Below the pieces are notes generated by a model. That model searched no databases. It was given only the letters and a program-made list of their open reading frames with translations, and had not been told where the DNA came from. Shown in pieces: positions 13,017-24,599 of a stretch of DNA of 64,000 bases (the stretch's first letter is position 1; each line of letters opens with the position of its first letter). The stretch comes from Atherix ibis (Eukaryota; Arthropoda; Insecta; Diptera; Athericidae): assembly GCA_958298945.1 (NCBI GenBank), contig OY282605.1:38418811-38482810 (forward strand), given 5' to 3'. A program made the position numbers and the translations under genes.

Positions 13017-14049
13017 TACCATAGTGACAAATTATATAATAAGATACAGTTGAATGATGTTCAATCTTTCCAAACTAATAAGTATTATTTAAGATAGTCA
13101 AAATTTAAAATTAACAGAAATAATTAGTTCTTTTTTATCAAATAAATAGAGAGAGAAAAAATCACCAATGCATAAATAAAGATTATCAACAACAAGAAAT
13201 AAGACTATTTTTAATAAAATTTTAAAAAGACTGCAAATTATTGATTATAATTTTATTAGTAATAATCATTAGATTAAAATTCTTGATTAAATACCATCAA
13301 AATTTATGGAAAAAAATTTGCTGATGATAAACCGTGTACACATTTAAGATAATTTGAATAAATTCCTTTAGTAGAAACATATTAAAACATGTTTTAAGAA
13401 TTTGTTGAAATAATATCTGAAAGGTGTGTGTATATTAATAGAAAATTAGTTAAAAATTTCGTTTAAAAGTATTTTTACAATTAACATTAAAAATATTTAC
13501 TTGCCTTTATCACACAGAAATCAACGATAAATTGCTTTGCTTATTTTAAATTTCCATTCCTTGTTCATATTTAATAAAGGACCTTAAGTGAAATTCTCTC
13601 TTACGACTATAAATGCTTTTCGTGTGTGTTTTGGATAAAAATCCGAATTTTAAAGAAAACTTTTCTTATTTTGTTCACAATTATTACAGAGAAATTAATT
13701 GTAGTATACAAACTTCCGAATTAAGGATACTGCAAAAGTTCATATAATTTCTGGTAATTAGAAAACTTCTGTAATCAACACAGAAAGATTGATTTTAATT
13801 TTTTAAAGTTTTATTTAATAATTGATGATAATAGCTTTAAATTTACTGATAGTGTTACTATCAGAAAATTGTTGAAAATAGCCGTCGGAGTATGATTATC
13901 GTATTTATAGAATTATCCAATTTGTACTTTGGAAAATAATATTAAATAAAATTTATTAAAAATTTTATTATATTGCCTAAATCTTATTTTATGATATTGC
14001 CTAAACTTTGCCATTATATATAAAATATAATATTACTCACATAACTACC
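13017..14049. other. AT-rich sequence, nothing recognised
   Basis: I see no coding, RNA or repeat features besides A/T-rich low complexity. Confidence 0.4.
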
Positions 14050-15770
14050 ACAATACTTTTTGAGGACTCGATCCTTTTTAAGTTAATTTTTGATGACTTT
14101 TTCAAATATATTTCGAAATGTAATTAATGATAATTTTTTACGTACTCTCACAAAAACGTCCAATGGCATCAAATCGCACGATTTTGGACGCCAATATACA
14201 TCACCAAATCTCCAAATTATGCGTCCTGGGAAGTTTTTACACAATAAAGTCAAAATTTATCCTCTTATGTGTCTTGTGGTGTGGTCTTTTTTTTGAAACC
14301 ACATATCGTCCAGATTAAAATCCTCAAGTTCAGGTAGCTCAGAATTGACGGTAAGGGTCTCTCCTCTTTATTTTTTTTCATGGAACTTTGGTGAATGGCA
14401 AAATGCACACCAGACAGTCGCTTTTTGCGGCGGATACAATGGCTTCTTCAAAGTCATTTGTGGGTTCTTAGAGCCTCATATACGCAAATTTTGCCTAAAC
14501 AGGTTTTTGCCTAAAAATTTCTTTCGAATCTTGTTCTTCAAACCCCCCACCCCCAATCGGCTTATCTTTTGCGCAACTTTTACTCATTTTTTTAGTAACT
14601 ATTTGATCCATAATAGAAAAATTCCAGGGCTATACTTTCCCCAATATATTGGGGTTTAGTTTTTGGTTAATAATTATTTTTTATAATTGCAAATATGAAC
14701 CACAAAAAAAAAGTAAAGTATTTCTTAAAAATTACCTGTTCAACTGTATTATATATCAAAGCGTCAATTTGATAGTTAATACAGTTGAACAGATAATTTT
14801 CTGTATTAATTGTTTTTTTTTTTTTTTTAATGCAATAAAAAGTATTTTTTGGCATACAAAAAAAATTTATAAATTTCTACAACTTTAAAAATTGTATGAA
14901 TCAAAAAAAAAAAATATTCTCAAAAATTTTTCGGAAGGACACAAGAAAAGTCTTAATTTTTTTATCCTCTCCTTCTTTCGAAACCACATATTGTCCAGGA
15001 TTAAAAGGGTCTGTAAAGGTCTCTCCTATTTTTTTTTCATTTTCATAGAACTTTGGTGAATGCTATCTCAGACCAAAATGCACACTAGAAAGTTGCGTTT
15101 TGCGGATACAATGGCTTCTTCAAGGTCATTTGTGGGTTCTTAGAGCCTCATATACGCAAATTTTGCTTAAAAAGGTATCAAACAAACTAAATTGCTGAGA
15201 AAAAAAATTTCTTTCAAATCTTCTTCTTTCAACAAACCCCCCACCCCCCTCCTACACACCCTCTCAATCGGGTTATCGTTTGCGCAATTTTAACGCATTT
15301 TTTAGTAATTAAATGATTCAAAATAGAAAAATTCCAGAACTATACTTTTAGAACTACAAACTAGATACCCCGGGATATTGGGGTTTATTTTTTTAGTTAA
15401 TAATTATTTTTTATATTGTAATTGCAAATATGCAAAAAAAAAATAATAAGTTTATTATTTCTTAAAAATTACCTATTCAACTGTACTAATTATCAAAGCA
15501 AATATATTTTACAAATACCTAATTTTATTTTTAAGAAATGCATTAAAAAGTGGTTTTTTTTTTAAAAATGCATTGAAGTGTTTTTTTTAAGAAATGAATT
15601 AAAAAGTGTTTTTTTTTAGAAATGGCATTAAAAAGTGTTTTTTAGCAATGTAAATTTCCCCCCAAAAAAAAAAAGAGACAACTTTAAAAAATTTTATGAA
15701 TAAAAAAAAAAATATTTTTAAAATTTTTTAGGAAAGACTCAAGAAAAGTCTAATCCTCTTCTTTTACAAT
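14050..15770 (-). mobile_element. Family V transposon relic, minus strand, with 685-bp tandem duplication
   Basis: Read on the minus strand, 14090-14220 matches the 3' coding part of the 11.9-kb relic (the DINWP..SCDL region), followed by worn upstream transposase. The upstream part is present twice: GAAACCACATAT at 14295 and again at 14980, and GGGTTCTTAGAGCCTCATAT at about 14462 and 15135. The second unit carries expanded runs of T/A and a repeated GAAATGCATTAAAAAGTG word (15535-15640). No open frame survives. Confidence 0.6.
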
Positions 15771-16192
15771 AAAAAAATTTCCATTTTTTTTTTAGAAATA
15801 TTCCTAATGGTCACACTATACTCATTTTTCTTAGGTATAATTTCACATATATCCTTTTTACGAATATTATCATTTCTAGATCAGCAATAAAATTAATTTT
15901 AACGAATACGAATTTATGACCTATTTTTTATTTTTAAAGAAAAATCCTTTTGCTTTTTTTGAATTCTCTATCAACAGGTAGATGGAAATGAATATTGAAG
16001 AAAACTTACTAAAATACCAGAGAAAATTCAACTATCAGTTTTTTTTTACGATAACAGATTTCAAAATAAATACTTAAAAGACAAAATGTAAAAAGAACTG
16101 ATCCAACTGATTGTCTGTCCTTTTTATTTTCGGAACAACCGAAACGAAACATGTTTGAGAGGGAAAAAAATTCAGCCCTCGAAGGATCCTTT
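15771..16192 (-). other. Possible second exon of the minus-strand secreted-protein gene
   Basis: On the minus strand an AG acceptor (CATATAACAG, exon from 16193 downwards) opens a frame that fits the phase of the signal-peptide exon at 16749-16935. The join would read GEKDPSRAEFF, then SNMFRFGCSENKKDRQ and a hydrophobic stretch LFTFCLLSIYF, ending at a stop near 16009. The fit in phase may be chance. There is no recognisable family and the acceptor lacks a strong pyrimidine tract. The rest of the segment is AT-rich. Confidence 0.2.
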
Positions 16193-16748
16193 TCTGTTAT
16201 ATGGCCTTTGGTTTTAACTATGAAGTTAATTGCATCCACATGGGTTCATGCAGAGGAAGAGACCCATACAAACAAGCAAATTTATTTCGAATAGAAATTA
16301 TGAAGACTGCAAGGAGATATGTTTTTGGGCATGTGTGTACAAATATTGCTTGGCATTTTCTTAAATATTCCTTTTACCCTTTGCCCTTACTAAACCAGAA
16401 CACAATAGTCAGACAACAGTCGGCGCCGGATAATTTTAGCTATTGACGACAAGTAGAGGGAATGGTTTTTCTCTTTTAAATGGCAGACAGCAGGTAGTAG
16501 CCATTTATCTACAAATTCGAATGCAATCAAAGGTATTCCAAAATAATCGAACATATTCAAATATTTTCGTTTCTTTTATTATACAAGAAAATGGTACACC
16601 CATAATAGTGGTAATATAATAACGAATAAACAAATCGACTTATTTGTTGTTACTAGTTTTCTACCAACTTTTGTCAACATCTTTTGATTAGTTGTCAACA
16701 AATTGTTTTTTTTTATTAAATAATTCTTAACTATTATTATTTACATAC

Positions 16749-16935
16749 CCGGTGATATTCTATTCGAATCCAATTGTGCTGAGGACATTGGTCGATTGTT
16801 ATTGGTCATTTGATTGTCATTTTCATGGATTAGTCCCATTTCGCTGGATGTTGTTATCGTATCATCATGACTGTGGGCAAATGTTTGTAATCCAGCAATT
16901 AGGAAACAGTAAATAATGCACACGATTGCATTCAT
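16749..16935 (-). CDS. First coding exon of an unrecognised secreted protein (partial)
   Basis: The ATG at 16935 sits in a good fly start context (TTTCAAAATG). The first about 22 residues, MNAIVCIIYCFLIAGLQTFA followed by HS, form a textbook signal peptide: short N-region, hydrophobic core and small residues at the cleavage site. The mature part that follows is polar (S, T, N, D, H-rich), with no cysteines and no dibasic processing sites. After 62 codons plus one base the frame meets a strong donor, GTATGTAAAT, at 16748 downwards. This looks like the first exon of a gene for a secreted protein or prohormone whose later exons lie at lower coordinates, possibly outside the window. I do not recognise the family. 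The less AT-rich segment at 17.5-18.1 kb upstream would suit its promoter or 5' UTR. Confidence 0.45.
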
Positions 16936-18650
16936 TTTGAAATTGTTTCCTTCACTAAATTTCGAACTTTTTTCAAATTAATTATTAATTGTTATCCATA
17001 AAATTATTTACATTTAATTAATATATCCTTTTTTCGTTTTTGTTTTGTTTTGTATAATTTCACAATTTTTCTATTTTTTTGAATAATCAAATTTCACACT
17101 GACCGTAAAAGTATTTTAACTTCAAAAATTATTTAAAAATTCTTATCAATCTTTATAACTTTTTTAAGATAAGGAATTAAAATTATAGAAAACAAATATA
17201 TTTATTAAGGAAACGAATTATTTTATATAATTTTACGACCAGATTTATATATTGAAGACAATTTGTCACTTTTTTAGATGAAAATAATAACAAAACAAAA
17301 AAAATATTTTTAGAATTATATTTTTTTTTTCCTGTTTATTATTACAATATTATTATTTTACTAAACTATATATTTATATTAGGAAAAAAATATGCAAATA
17401 AATTAAATATTTCAAATAATTTTTTATCTTTAATTTATGACATTTTATATTTGATGTTGATTATTTTTATAAGAGAGTTTTACGAAAAATATCCGCGAAT
17501 CAAGCGCGTTAGAGAAAAAACACACCCTATTTGAACGACGGTTCAATATATACTGAAAGCACTTTGTCCAAATTCGTTTTGTATGTAAACAGATAGAGAC
17601 AGCGCAGAGATGATGATGGTTGTTGTTGGTTGGCAAGCTAGAGTGGTGAGAGAGAATTTTTCTTGGTTGGCCGGCAGCTCACATGTGGAACTATGCACAG
17701 AAGAGTATCTTGTCCATGGGGCAGAGTGAACCAAGATAGTCGTAGTCGGTCGGTTTCATTCGAATATTCTTGTAACGGAATCAAGTTCAACTACTTGGAA
17801 TATGTGTTTTCTTACAGAATTCAGCGTTAGCTCTTACTGCACTCACAAAAATTTACCACCGCTGCCGATGACCAAACAGCTGTGCATAGCAAGGTTACCG
17901 GCGCCGTCTACGAACGCAGAAAAAAACTAACAAGAAAACTGTATTACAGGCGCCGTTGCCACGCACACTAGCACTTCGCTGCAAACCGTCCAAAGTGCAT
18001 AGAGCCACCCTAGCCACAGTATTCGACTGCGGACGAATATTTGCATATGTGTGTTCGCTCGCATTCTTTTTCGTGGATGGTGAATAGGATTTTTTTGTGC
18101 TTCTGCAACGTATCAATCACACACCAGTGCGTAAAATTGCATTACGACAAGCACATTCAATAAGGGATTTTGTACGATTTTCTTTAATGGTCTTCTTCGG
18201 ACTCGTTAGTGTCTTCATTTAAAAAGGGTTACAACATAAATTTTCTGCTCTATTTGCTAATATAATTGTTGCAGCCAAAGTAAATATCCCAAAAAGGTTT
18301 TCGTTTTTTATTTATTTGCGTAAAAATTTTTTACGAGGATTAGCCGGTGGTAATTGAATTTAATTTTTTTTACTTATAATGGCTTAGCGTTTTTTTTTGT
18401 AAATTAAATTTGATTTGGCTACATCTGATAATAGATTTTAGGGCTACATTTTTGTTAAAATACAATTAGTGATATTATTTTCGAATTTTTTTTTTAAAGT
18501 CACTTAAATCAATTCTCTTTTACGAGGCCAGAAATATCGTCGTGTCACCTGCTTACTCCATGGGAGTATTTTTTTTTTTAAATCAGGGGAATTTTAATAA
18601 TCAAATTAAATAGAATACTTAATCATGCCCGAAAAAGCTATACTGTACGT
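16936..18650. promoter_or_regulatory. Upstream region with a GC-richer block (17.53-18.15 kb)
   Basis: Between AT-rich flanks, 17530-18150 is clearly more balanced in base composition and lacks long A/T runs, as expected of promoters and 5' UTRs. Short open frames on the minus strand here show no family resemblance. Its position, 0.6-1.2 kb upstream of the signal-peptide exon on the minus strand, suggests a transcription start and 5' UTR of that gene. No TATA box or initiator can be fixed. Confidence 0.25.
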
Positions 18651-18784
18651 GCAATGCACGATTTAAAGACGAAATTACCACTTTTTTGCTGGTCTGACAG
18701 TGTAATTTGTACAAGGTTCTGTCTGAATTGATGGAAAAGCGGCGAGAAATCGTACTGCTTGCATACTTTTGTGTAGATTTTTCA

Positions 18785-18893
18785 ATGAAGACATGATACC
18801 TACTGACATTTAGTTTTCGTTATAGAAATTTTTTGAATTCCAAAAGCATAATTTAAATTCATTTTAACTCATTTATTCCGCCAAAAAAAATAT
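18785..18893. repeat. Dispersed repeat X, left part, interrupted by a mariner
   Basis: The words CATGATACCTACTGACAT, TTTTCGTTATAGAAATTT and TTGAATTCCAAAAG reappear in order at 32075-32135. The continuation, TTTTTTGTACAATCTTTT, sits on the far side of the mariner at 19752. The mariner M2c has therefore inserted into, or replaced part of, this repeat. Confidence 0.65.
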
Positions 18894-18894
18894 A

Positions 18895-19754
18895 CAAGGT
18901 CTGTTCAAAGAGTATCGCGAATTTTGGATTTCCTCGGGTTATGTATATTCGATTTTTGATTTTTTGTGGCGTTATGTTGGTACTCATGTCTATCACTTAT
19001 GCCGACAAGTTGAGCCATTTTGATTGTTCAGTTAATTTTTGATAGCTGCTTTGCTTGCACGTGTTTTGACTCGTCTTCGATTTTTGCTCAATTTCGACCA
19101 AAAACAGCATCGCATTAACATTGCTAAGGAGCTGTTGGACTCTGTCCGCGACGACCCAAATTTGCTCCAGAGGGTTATAACTGATGACGAATCATGGGTT
19201 TATGGTTATGACGTGGAAACCAAAGTTCAATCATCCCGATGGAAGCTGCCGCACGAGCCAAGACCGAAAAAAGCGTGCCAAGTTCGGTCGAATATGAAGG
19301 TTTTGCTTACAGTTTTCTTTGATTGCAGGGGCGTGGTGCATCATAAGTTCTTGCCACAGGGTAGAAAGGTCAATAAGGAATATTACCTGCAAGTTATGCT
19401 CAAGTTGCGCGAAGCAATTCGCCAGAAACTCCCGGATTTGTGGAAGAACAAAAATTAGCTTTTGCCATTTTTGGCCAAAAAAAACACACTAATAATGCCG
19501 CCAGGCACTGTATTCCCTAGATCTGGCCCCCTGTGACTTTTTCTTGTTCTCGAAACTGAAGAGCACCATGAAAGGACGACGCTACGCTACGATTGAGGAG
19601 ATAAAGAAGGAGAATCTGAACAAGATTACAAAAAATTATTTTTTGAAGTGCTTCGAGGATTGGGAAAAAATGTTGGCATAAGTGTATAATATCTGGTGGA
19701 AATTACTTTGAAGGGGACAAAATAGATATTCATGAATAAATAAATAATTTTTTT
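18895..19754 (+). mobile_element. Mariner family M2, internally deleted copy with lost 3' end
   Basis: The 5' end CAAGGTCTGTTC follows a TA. The copy carries the shared internal deletion (TTTTTGCTCA joined to ATTTCGACCAAAAACAG at about 19095). A frame of about 140 codons then runs through INIAKELLDSVRDDPNLLQ, ESWVYGYDVETK, the HHKFLPQGRKVNKEYY box and REAIRQKLPDLWKNKN before a stop (19456). The HHDN catalytic region is missing. The 3' terminal repeat is absent: the element ends in TAAATAATTTT against repeat X. It is non-functional. Confidence 0.85.
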
Positions 19755-19830
19755 TTGTACAATCTTTTGAATGCAATTGTATTTTAGGTTTTTATTTATT
19801 TTAAATAAATAAATAAAAAAATGTGGAGGA
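19752..19830. repeat. Dispersed repeat X, right part
   Basis: TTTTTTGTACAATCTTTTGA and TGCAATTGTATTTTAGGTTT match 32206-32258. Together with 18785-18893 it makes one copy of repeat X split by a mariner. Confidence 0.6.
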
Positions 19831-20460
19831 TCCTTGACAAAAAAATCATCATGAGTGATGAAGAGCATTTCTCGTTAAACGGAAACATAGAAAATTGTCG
19901 GTTGTACGGCACTAAAACCCCTAAAATTATTGAAGAGGTACCACTTTACGACCAAAAAGTTACTTGCAATCTGTCGTTTTTGCTCTAAAAAGGATGGAAC
20001 GTCGGAGCGCCTACCTCGCCATTGCCCACCAGAGACCTCGCCATCTTGGTTTGGGATTCACCATGTTATGGCAATCCAAAGAGCCACCTAGAGTCCATTA
20101 TTGAATCCTGTTAATGTGCGGTTAAAAGCCGTCCTCACATTAAGATAATTCCTTGTGTTACTCTGAAAATTGATCGCATGTTCTAAAAACAGGGTGTTAG
20201 AGGTCCTAAAATTCAACGGAAGAGACCTACCGGCCCACTCACTAGTGGATTCTTGGCAAAAAATCATCATGAGTGATGAAGCGTATTTCACGTTAAACGG
20301 AACCATAAAAAATTGTCGGTTCTACGGAACTGAAAACCCTCAAGTTATTGAAGAGGTACCTCTTTACGACCAAAACGTGGTCAAGCAACAACCATCAATC
20401 AGGTGCGTTATTGGGGTACAATAACTAACTATTCGTGCCAAAGGTGTAGACCAATTTTAG
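19831..20460 (+). mobile_element. Composite relic: family V transposase pieces around a retrotransposon 3' end
   Basis: Two related transposase pieces occur at 19840-19965 and 20255-20390, each with the box IIMSDE followed by a LNG.I.NCR motif and PKIIEEVPLYDQ or PQVIEEVPLYDQ. Between them (about 19970-20225) lies a copy of the retrotransposon 3'-end unit found in the array at 26.1-27.4 kb (GTCGTTTTTGCTCT..., then CATCTTGGTTTGGGATTCAC). The arrangement V-piece, retro-piece, V-piece looks like a duplicated composite. No frame is intact. Confidence 0.6.
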
Positions 20461-20589
20461 TTTCAATTAAAATGGCACTCCACACAACACAGTTCTAAAC
20501 ATAATCGATTTTTTGAAGCCATTGTTTCCTGGTCGTTAGATATAAGAAAATAGTGATTCTGACTGGCCCCTGGACTTTTTCATTTGAAG

Positions 20590-21510
20590 CTACTTGAAGT
20601 CAACAGTTTGCGTCAACACGCCAAAGATCCTAGATGAATTTAAGGCTAACATTGTCAAAAAATAGCTGCTACTCGTATATCGGCTGAAACACTAGGAAAT
20701 GTGATGGAAAATGCCGCAAAAGGGGCACATTATGCCATTCAAGTTCAGTGCAACCGCTTCTACGATATCATATCTAAGAAGTAATCATAACAAATTTCTT
20801 TGAACCGAATTATATAATTTTTTACTGGAACAGCTCATAATTTTTTCAGGAACAAATAAGTCCATCTAATATGGCTCACCCGGTATAAGCGCAAGCATGT
20901 ACAAAATTTGTTCGTGCATGAAATTGGGTAAGTTTGCGCACGAATAAAGGTGCATTGCACGGGCCATGCCATAATATTATAATCGCTTGAATGAACATCT
21001 GCAAGAACACTTAATAGCACTGCACGAGTAATCTACACGAGCAAAAAGAAATTTCAACACGTTCGAATATATTTTTTATCGTGCAAATGGTGCATTAACA
21101 CTCCAAAGACCCTAGACGAACTTAAGTCTAACATCGGTCAAGAAATAGCCACTATATTGGCTGAAACACTAGGAAATATGATGGAAAATGCCGAAAAACG
21201 GGCACATTACGCCTTTCGAGCTTAGGGCAACCACTTTTAGGGAACAAATAAGTTCATATAATATAGCTCATCCCGTATATGCACAAGCATGTACGAGTTT
21301 TGATCGTGCATAAAAGCGGGTAGGCGAGTTTTGATCGTGCATGAAATTGGGTAAGTTTGTGCAATGCACGAGCCGCGCTAGCATAGTGTAATCGCTTCAA
21401 TGAACATCTACAAGAATACTTAATAGCACTGCACAAGCAGTCTAAGCGAGAAAACAAAAATTTCAACACGTTCGAATATATTTTTGATCGTGCAAATGGC
21501 TCATGCATTT
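20590..21510 (+). repeat. Tandem duplication of a family V 3' end plus adjoining repeat
   Basis: The transposase tail (AETLGNVMENAAKGAHYAIQ) is present near 20685-20745 and again near 21160-21215. Each is followed by GGAACAAATAAGT..ATAATA, a stretch rich in GTGCA/TGCAC words, and TTTCAACACGTTCGAATATA (21052 and 21461). The two copies, offset by about 410-480 bp, have diverged by substitutions and small indels. The GTGCATT/AATGCAC words can pair within each unit. Confidence 0.65.
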
Positions 21511-21711
21511 CTTATTGGTGAATCCTCTAATTGGTTGCTGCCATTTTTATTTTATTTACTTTTCATATTATTTACTTTTCGAACGTTTTCACATTCATTT
21601 ACTATGCGAAAATTGGCCAGATCGGATAATTTCTGGATTTGATGATACTAATTGGCCAATCAATATTGAACTTTTTTCTATTCAAAATTCTTTATAAAAA
21701 ATTATATTGCA

Positions 21712-21781
21712 TTAAATTTGGCTACTAAAAGTTATTTTGCAGATAAATTCCTGCAAAATAACTTTTAGTAGCCAAATTTAA
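21712..21781. repeat. Perfect 31-bp inverted repeat with 8-nt loop
   Basis: The left arm 21712-21742 (contains GGCTACTAAAAGTTATTTTG) is exactly complementary to the right arm 21751-21781 (contains CAAAATAACTTTTAGTAGCC). The loop is ATAAATTC. Such perfect arms imply recent origin, for example by template switching during replication. Confidence 0.9.
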
Positions 21782-21811
21782 ATATAATATATTTTTTATA
21801 TAATGGCAAAG

Positions 21812-21880
21812 TTAATGCAATATAATTAAGTATAAATTTATTAAAAATAAATAAATTTATACTTAATTATATTGCATTAA
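21812..21880. repeat. Second perfect 31-bp inverted repeat with 7-nt loop
   Basis: The left arm 21812-21842 (begins TTAATGCAATATAATTAAG) pairs exactly with 21850-21880 (ends CTTAATTATATTGCATTAA). The loop is AAAAATA. It begins only 30 nt after the first hairpin ends, and the word ATTATATTGCATTAA also stands just left of hairpin 1 (about 21700). Confidence 0.9.
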
Positions 21881-21889
21881 TATTATTTA

Positions 21890-24500
21890 TTAATTTACTA
21901 AATTTTTAAGAGATTTTATTTAATCTTATTTTCCAAACTATAAATTGGATAAAACTTTAGTTATTACTTAATTTTAAAAATTAAATATGTAGTTTTCTTA
22001 ATTTAAACTCTTTAATTTATACATTTTTTTATTTTTTCTTTATTATTAAAAAAAAAGTTAAGCAGTTTAGGTAAAACCTCAAAAAAAAGAAGATTTATTT
22101 TCCAATAATTTAAGAACACAAAAAGTCATCAAAAATTACCTCAAAAAGATCCAGTTTTGCAATAAATATTTTAAAGATTATTTAAAAAATTATATTTTTT
22201 ACATAATGGCAAATTTTATCAAAATCAGAACTATAAATTTATTTTATTAAATTTTACTTTAGAAATTTCAAATTGGATAAAACTTTCTTGTACGATCTCT
22301 TTTGAAGACATTACTTTTTTTAGATCAAAAAAAAAAATTACAAACTCTATCAATTGCAAATCAAAAACTATTTATTTAACTTGAAAAAATTCTATATTAT
22401 TGCTATAATATCATATAATTTTTTTTATCCCCTCAATTAACTATTTTTAATAAAAGTAAGTTTTCATTAATGACAGTTAAGAGCTTCATTAATATCGATT
22501 TAAGATTGATGCATGCAGATATCTTTAAAATGAAACAGTTTTTTAAAGAAAAAAAAATTAATATAATTTATTAAAAACAAATGTGATATCAAATGAAACT
22601 GACTTTAAAACTACGTCTTTTGAATGAAGTAAAACGAAAGTATCAAAAATAAAAAATTTCATCGAAAACCGTATCAATTACTCATTTTTTAGCCATACAA
22701 GTTAATGATTGAATAAATTTTTATTTTATTGAGAATATTTCTAAAATATACTTTCGTGATCTTGCAAGAATTTTAGATTAATTTCGTTTTCAGCAATTTT
22801 ATGATGGCGAATAAATCAGCAATTAGGAAAGTCTCCCGCCTAAAAAAAAACAAAAAAACTGCTTCTTTTTAATGTTTTGGCATTAGTAATTATGGACAGT
22901 TGATGTTTTTTTGCAGGAATAAAGGCTGTAACAAAATACCATTTGCCGGATACGATTCGGGATGGGGCATAGAATTAAAAGGGTTGCTTAACCGCCTCGG
23001 TTGGTATCGTTACAAAAAATTATAATACGACTTTGGAGGGCTCTCAACCCAACTAAAAACTCAGCTCAAATCCAAAAATATTCATTAATTACTCATAATA
23101 AAACGAGATCTGCAAGCAAGTTTGTTGACTGATCTCTAACTTTTAAGGGGGTGAAGGGTAGGGGGGCTCGATGTTGAATGTTGCGATCAATCTGCCGTTC
23201 TATTTAATGAAAATCTCACGAGCGAATAAACTAATCAAATCAAATTATCTTCTGAGACTAATTTCCAGGAATCTGAACCGATCTTTTGCGGAGGTATTTT
23301 CGTTAGACCTATCGAAATTAGGACCTTAACTGTTGAAGGTACAAAAAAAGGGCCACTTGTGCACGGCACGAACAATGCACCATGGTTCTAAGTAACATCG
23401 GATTTGGCCATAGCATGGCATGTATGTATAACCAAACGATTTACCTGGATGCTTACCTGCTGTTTGATTAACGCACCCATCATTTGTAGTCTGCAGCATT
23501 ACGAAAGATAGAACAAAGTATGATCGACAGAGGAGGTATTTGTTTTTGAATTAAGTCAAGAGAAACTGCATTCCATTAAGGCAATTCTCCCACAAAAAAA
23601 TGAGCACCTTTGTTGTTGTTGTTGTGTTTTCCAAAAAAAAAAAATCCATCCGTCCAAAAACTCTAAAGTCTGTACTGATCAGTCAGTGATAATGTTCGTC
23701 CTTATGATGACAAATGTGTTGATGATCAACGTCTGCTTCCCGATCGGTAAAGTTATTGTTCTTTTCCGCTAATAATAACTTTGAAGATCCCTCCTTATTG
23801 AACCACTGACGATTATGATGACGGTTATGACGATAATGATGGCAATGATGGTGACTGGTCTTCAGACTCTCTAATTACAAATTCTGTGCCATTCCTCATT
23901 ATTCAAATACTCCACCAAAGTTGATACGCTGCTATAATCAGGAGGACTGTATTCTTATCCCCACATCACGAGTATGTAAGTGCCAGGCCGCATCAGTTAG
24001 TTTTTGCTTTGTTCTGCAGCGAATTATACCAACCAGCATATCCGAAAAATTTTAACGAAACCCACCAAAAGGTAGCAATTGAAGATCAAAATGAAGACGA
24101 ACACATTAAAAAATTTAAATGCAACAAAATTTCTGGCAGATGCGGTTTACCGGAAAAAAAATTTCTTTTTTTACTTTATTTATTTTTTTAAGCAAATAAT
24201 AAAAGACAGCCGCATGCGAAATTGTCCAATATCGCGTTTAGTGCAATTTCGTAATTATTGCCAACTTCACGTCCAATGACTCTCAACCAATCACCAAAAA
24301 CCACCAATGAAGAGAAGTTGGCAGTAATTTTAAATGCGTGAAAATTTTTTTTTACCAATGCCTCTCGTCCACAAGAAAAGTTGGGCTTATAAAACCCCCC
24401 TTACTCTCCCCTTAAAAATAAATCAATAATAATTATTAGGTAAATTCAAAATTGTCTAAAATTGTCAACGATGAATTTTTCGTTATTATACCAATGCCCA
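21890..24500. other. AT-rich sequence with worn family V traces; no gene
   Basis: From 21890 to 22330 the words TTCCAAACTATAAATTGGAT and AAAGTCATCAAAAATTACCT recall the 3' end of family V, twice over. From about 22900 to 24020 the sequence is less AT-rich, with GATGATGAC-type simple repeats (23810-23860), but has no recognisable coding exon. Short frames near 24010-24280 show no known motif. Confidence 0.35.
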
Positions 24501-24599
24501 ATCGTGAAATAAATTTTGGGATTTTTCAAACTACTAGTTCCCCTTTCCATGGCGAATTGTAGGCAATCAGGACAGAAATAGAGATTTTAACTAACATTC

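Noticed and set aside
14649..14888. Plus- and minus-strand frames rich in F, I, N and K
   Set aside because: They come from A/T low-complexity sequence in a transposon relic; the amino-acid make-up just reflects base composition.
23810..23860. GATGATGAC-like simple repeat as a coding Asp-rich segment
   Set aside because: The frame is broken on both sides and no splice sites surround it; a simple repeat is enough to explain it.
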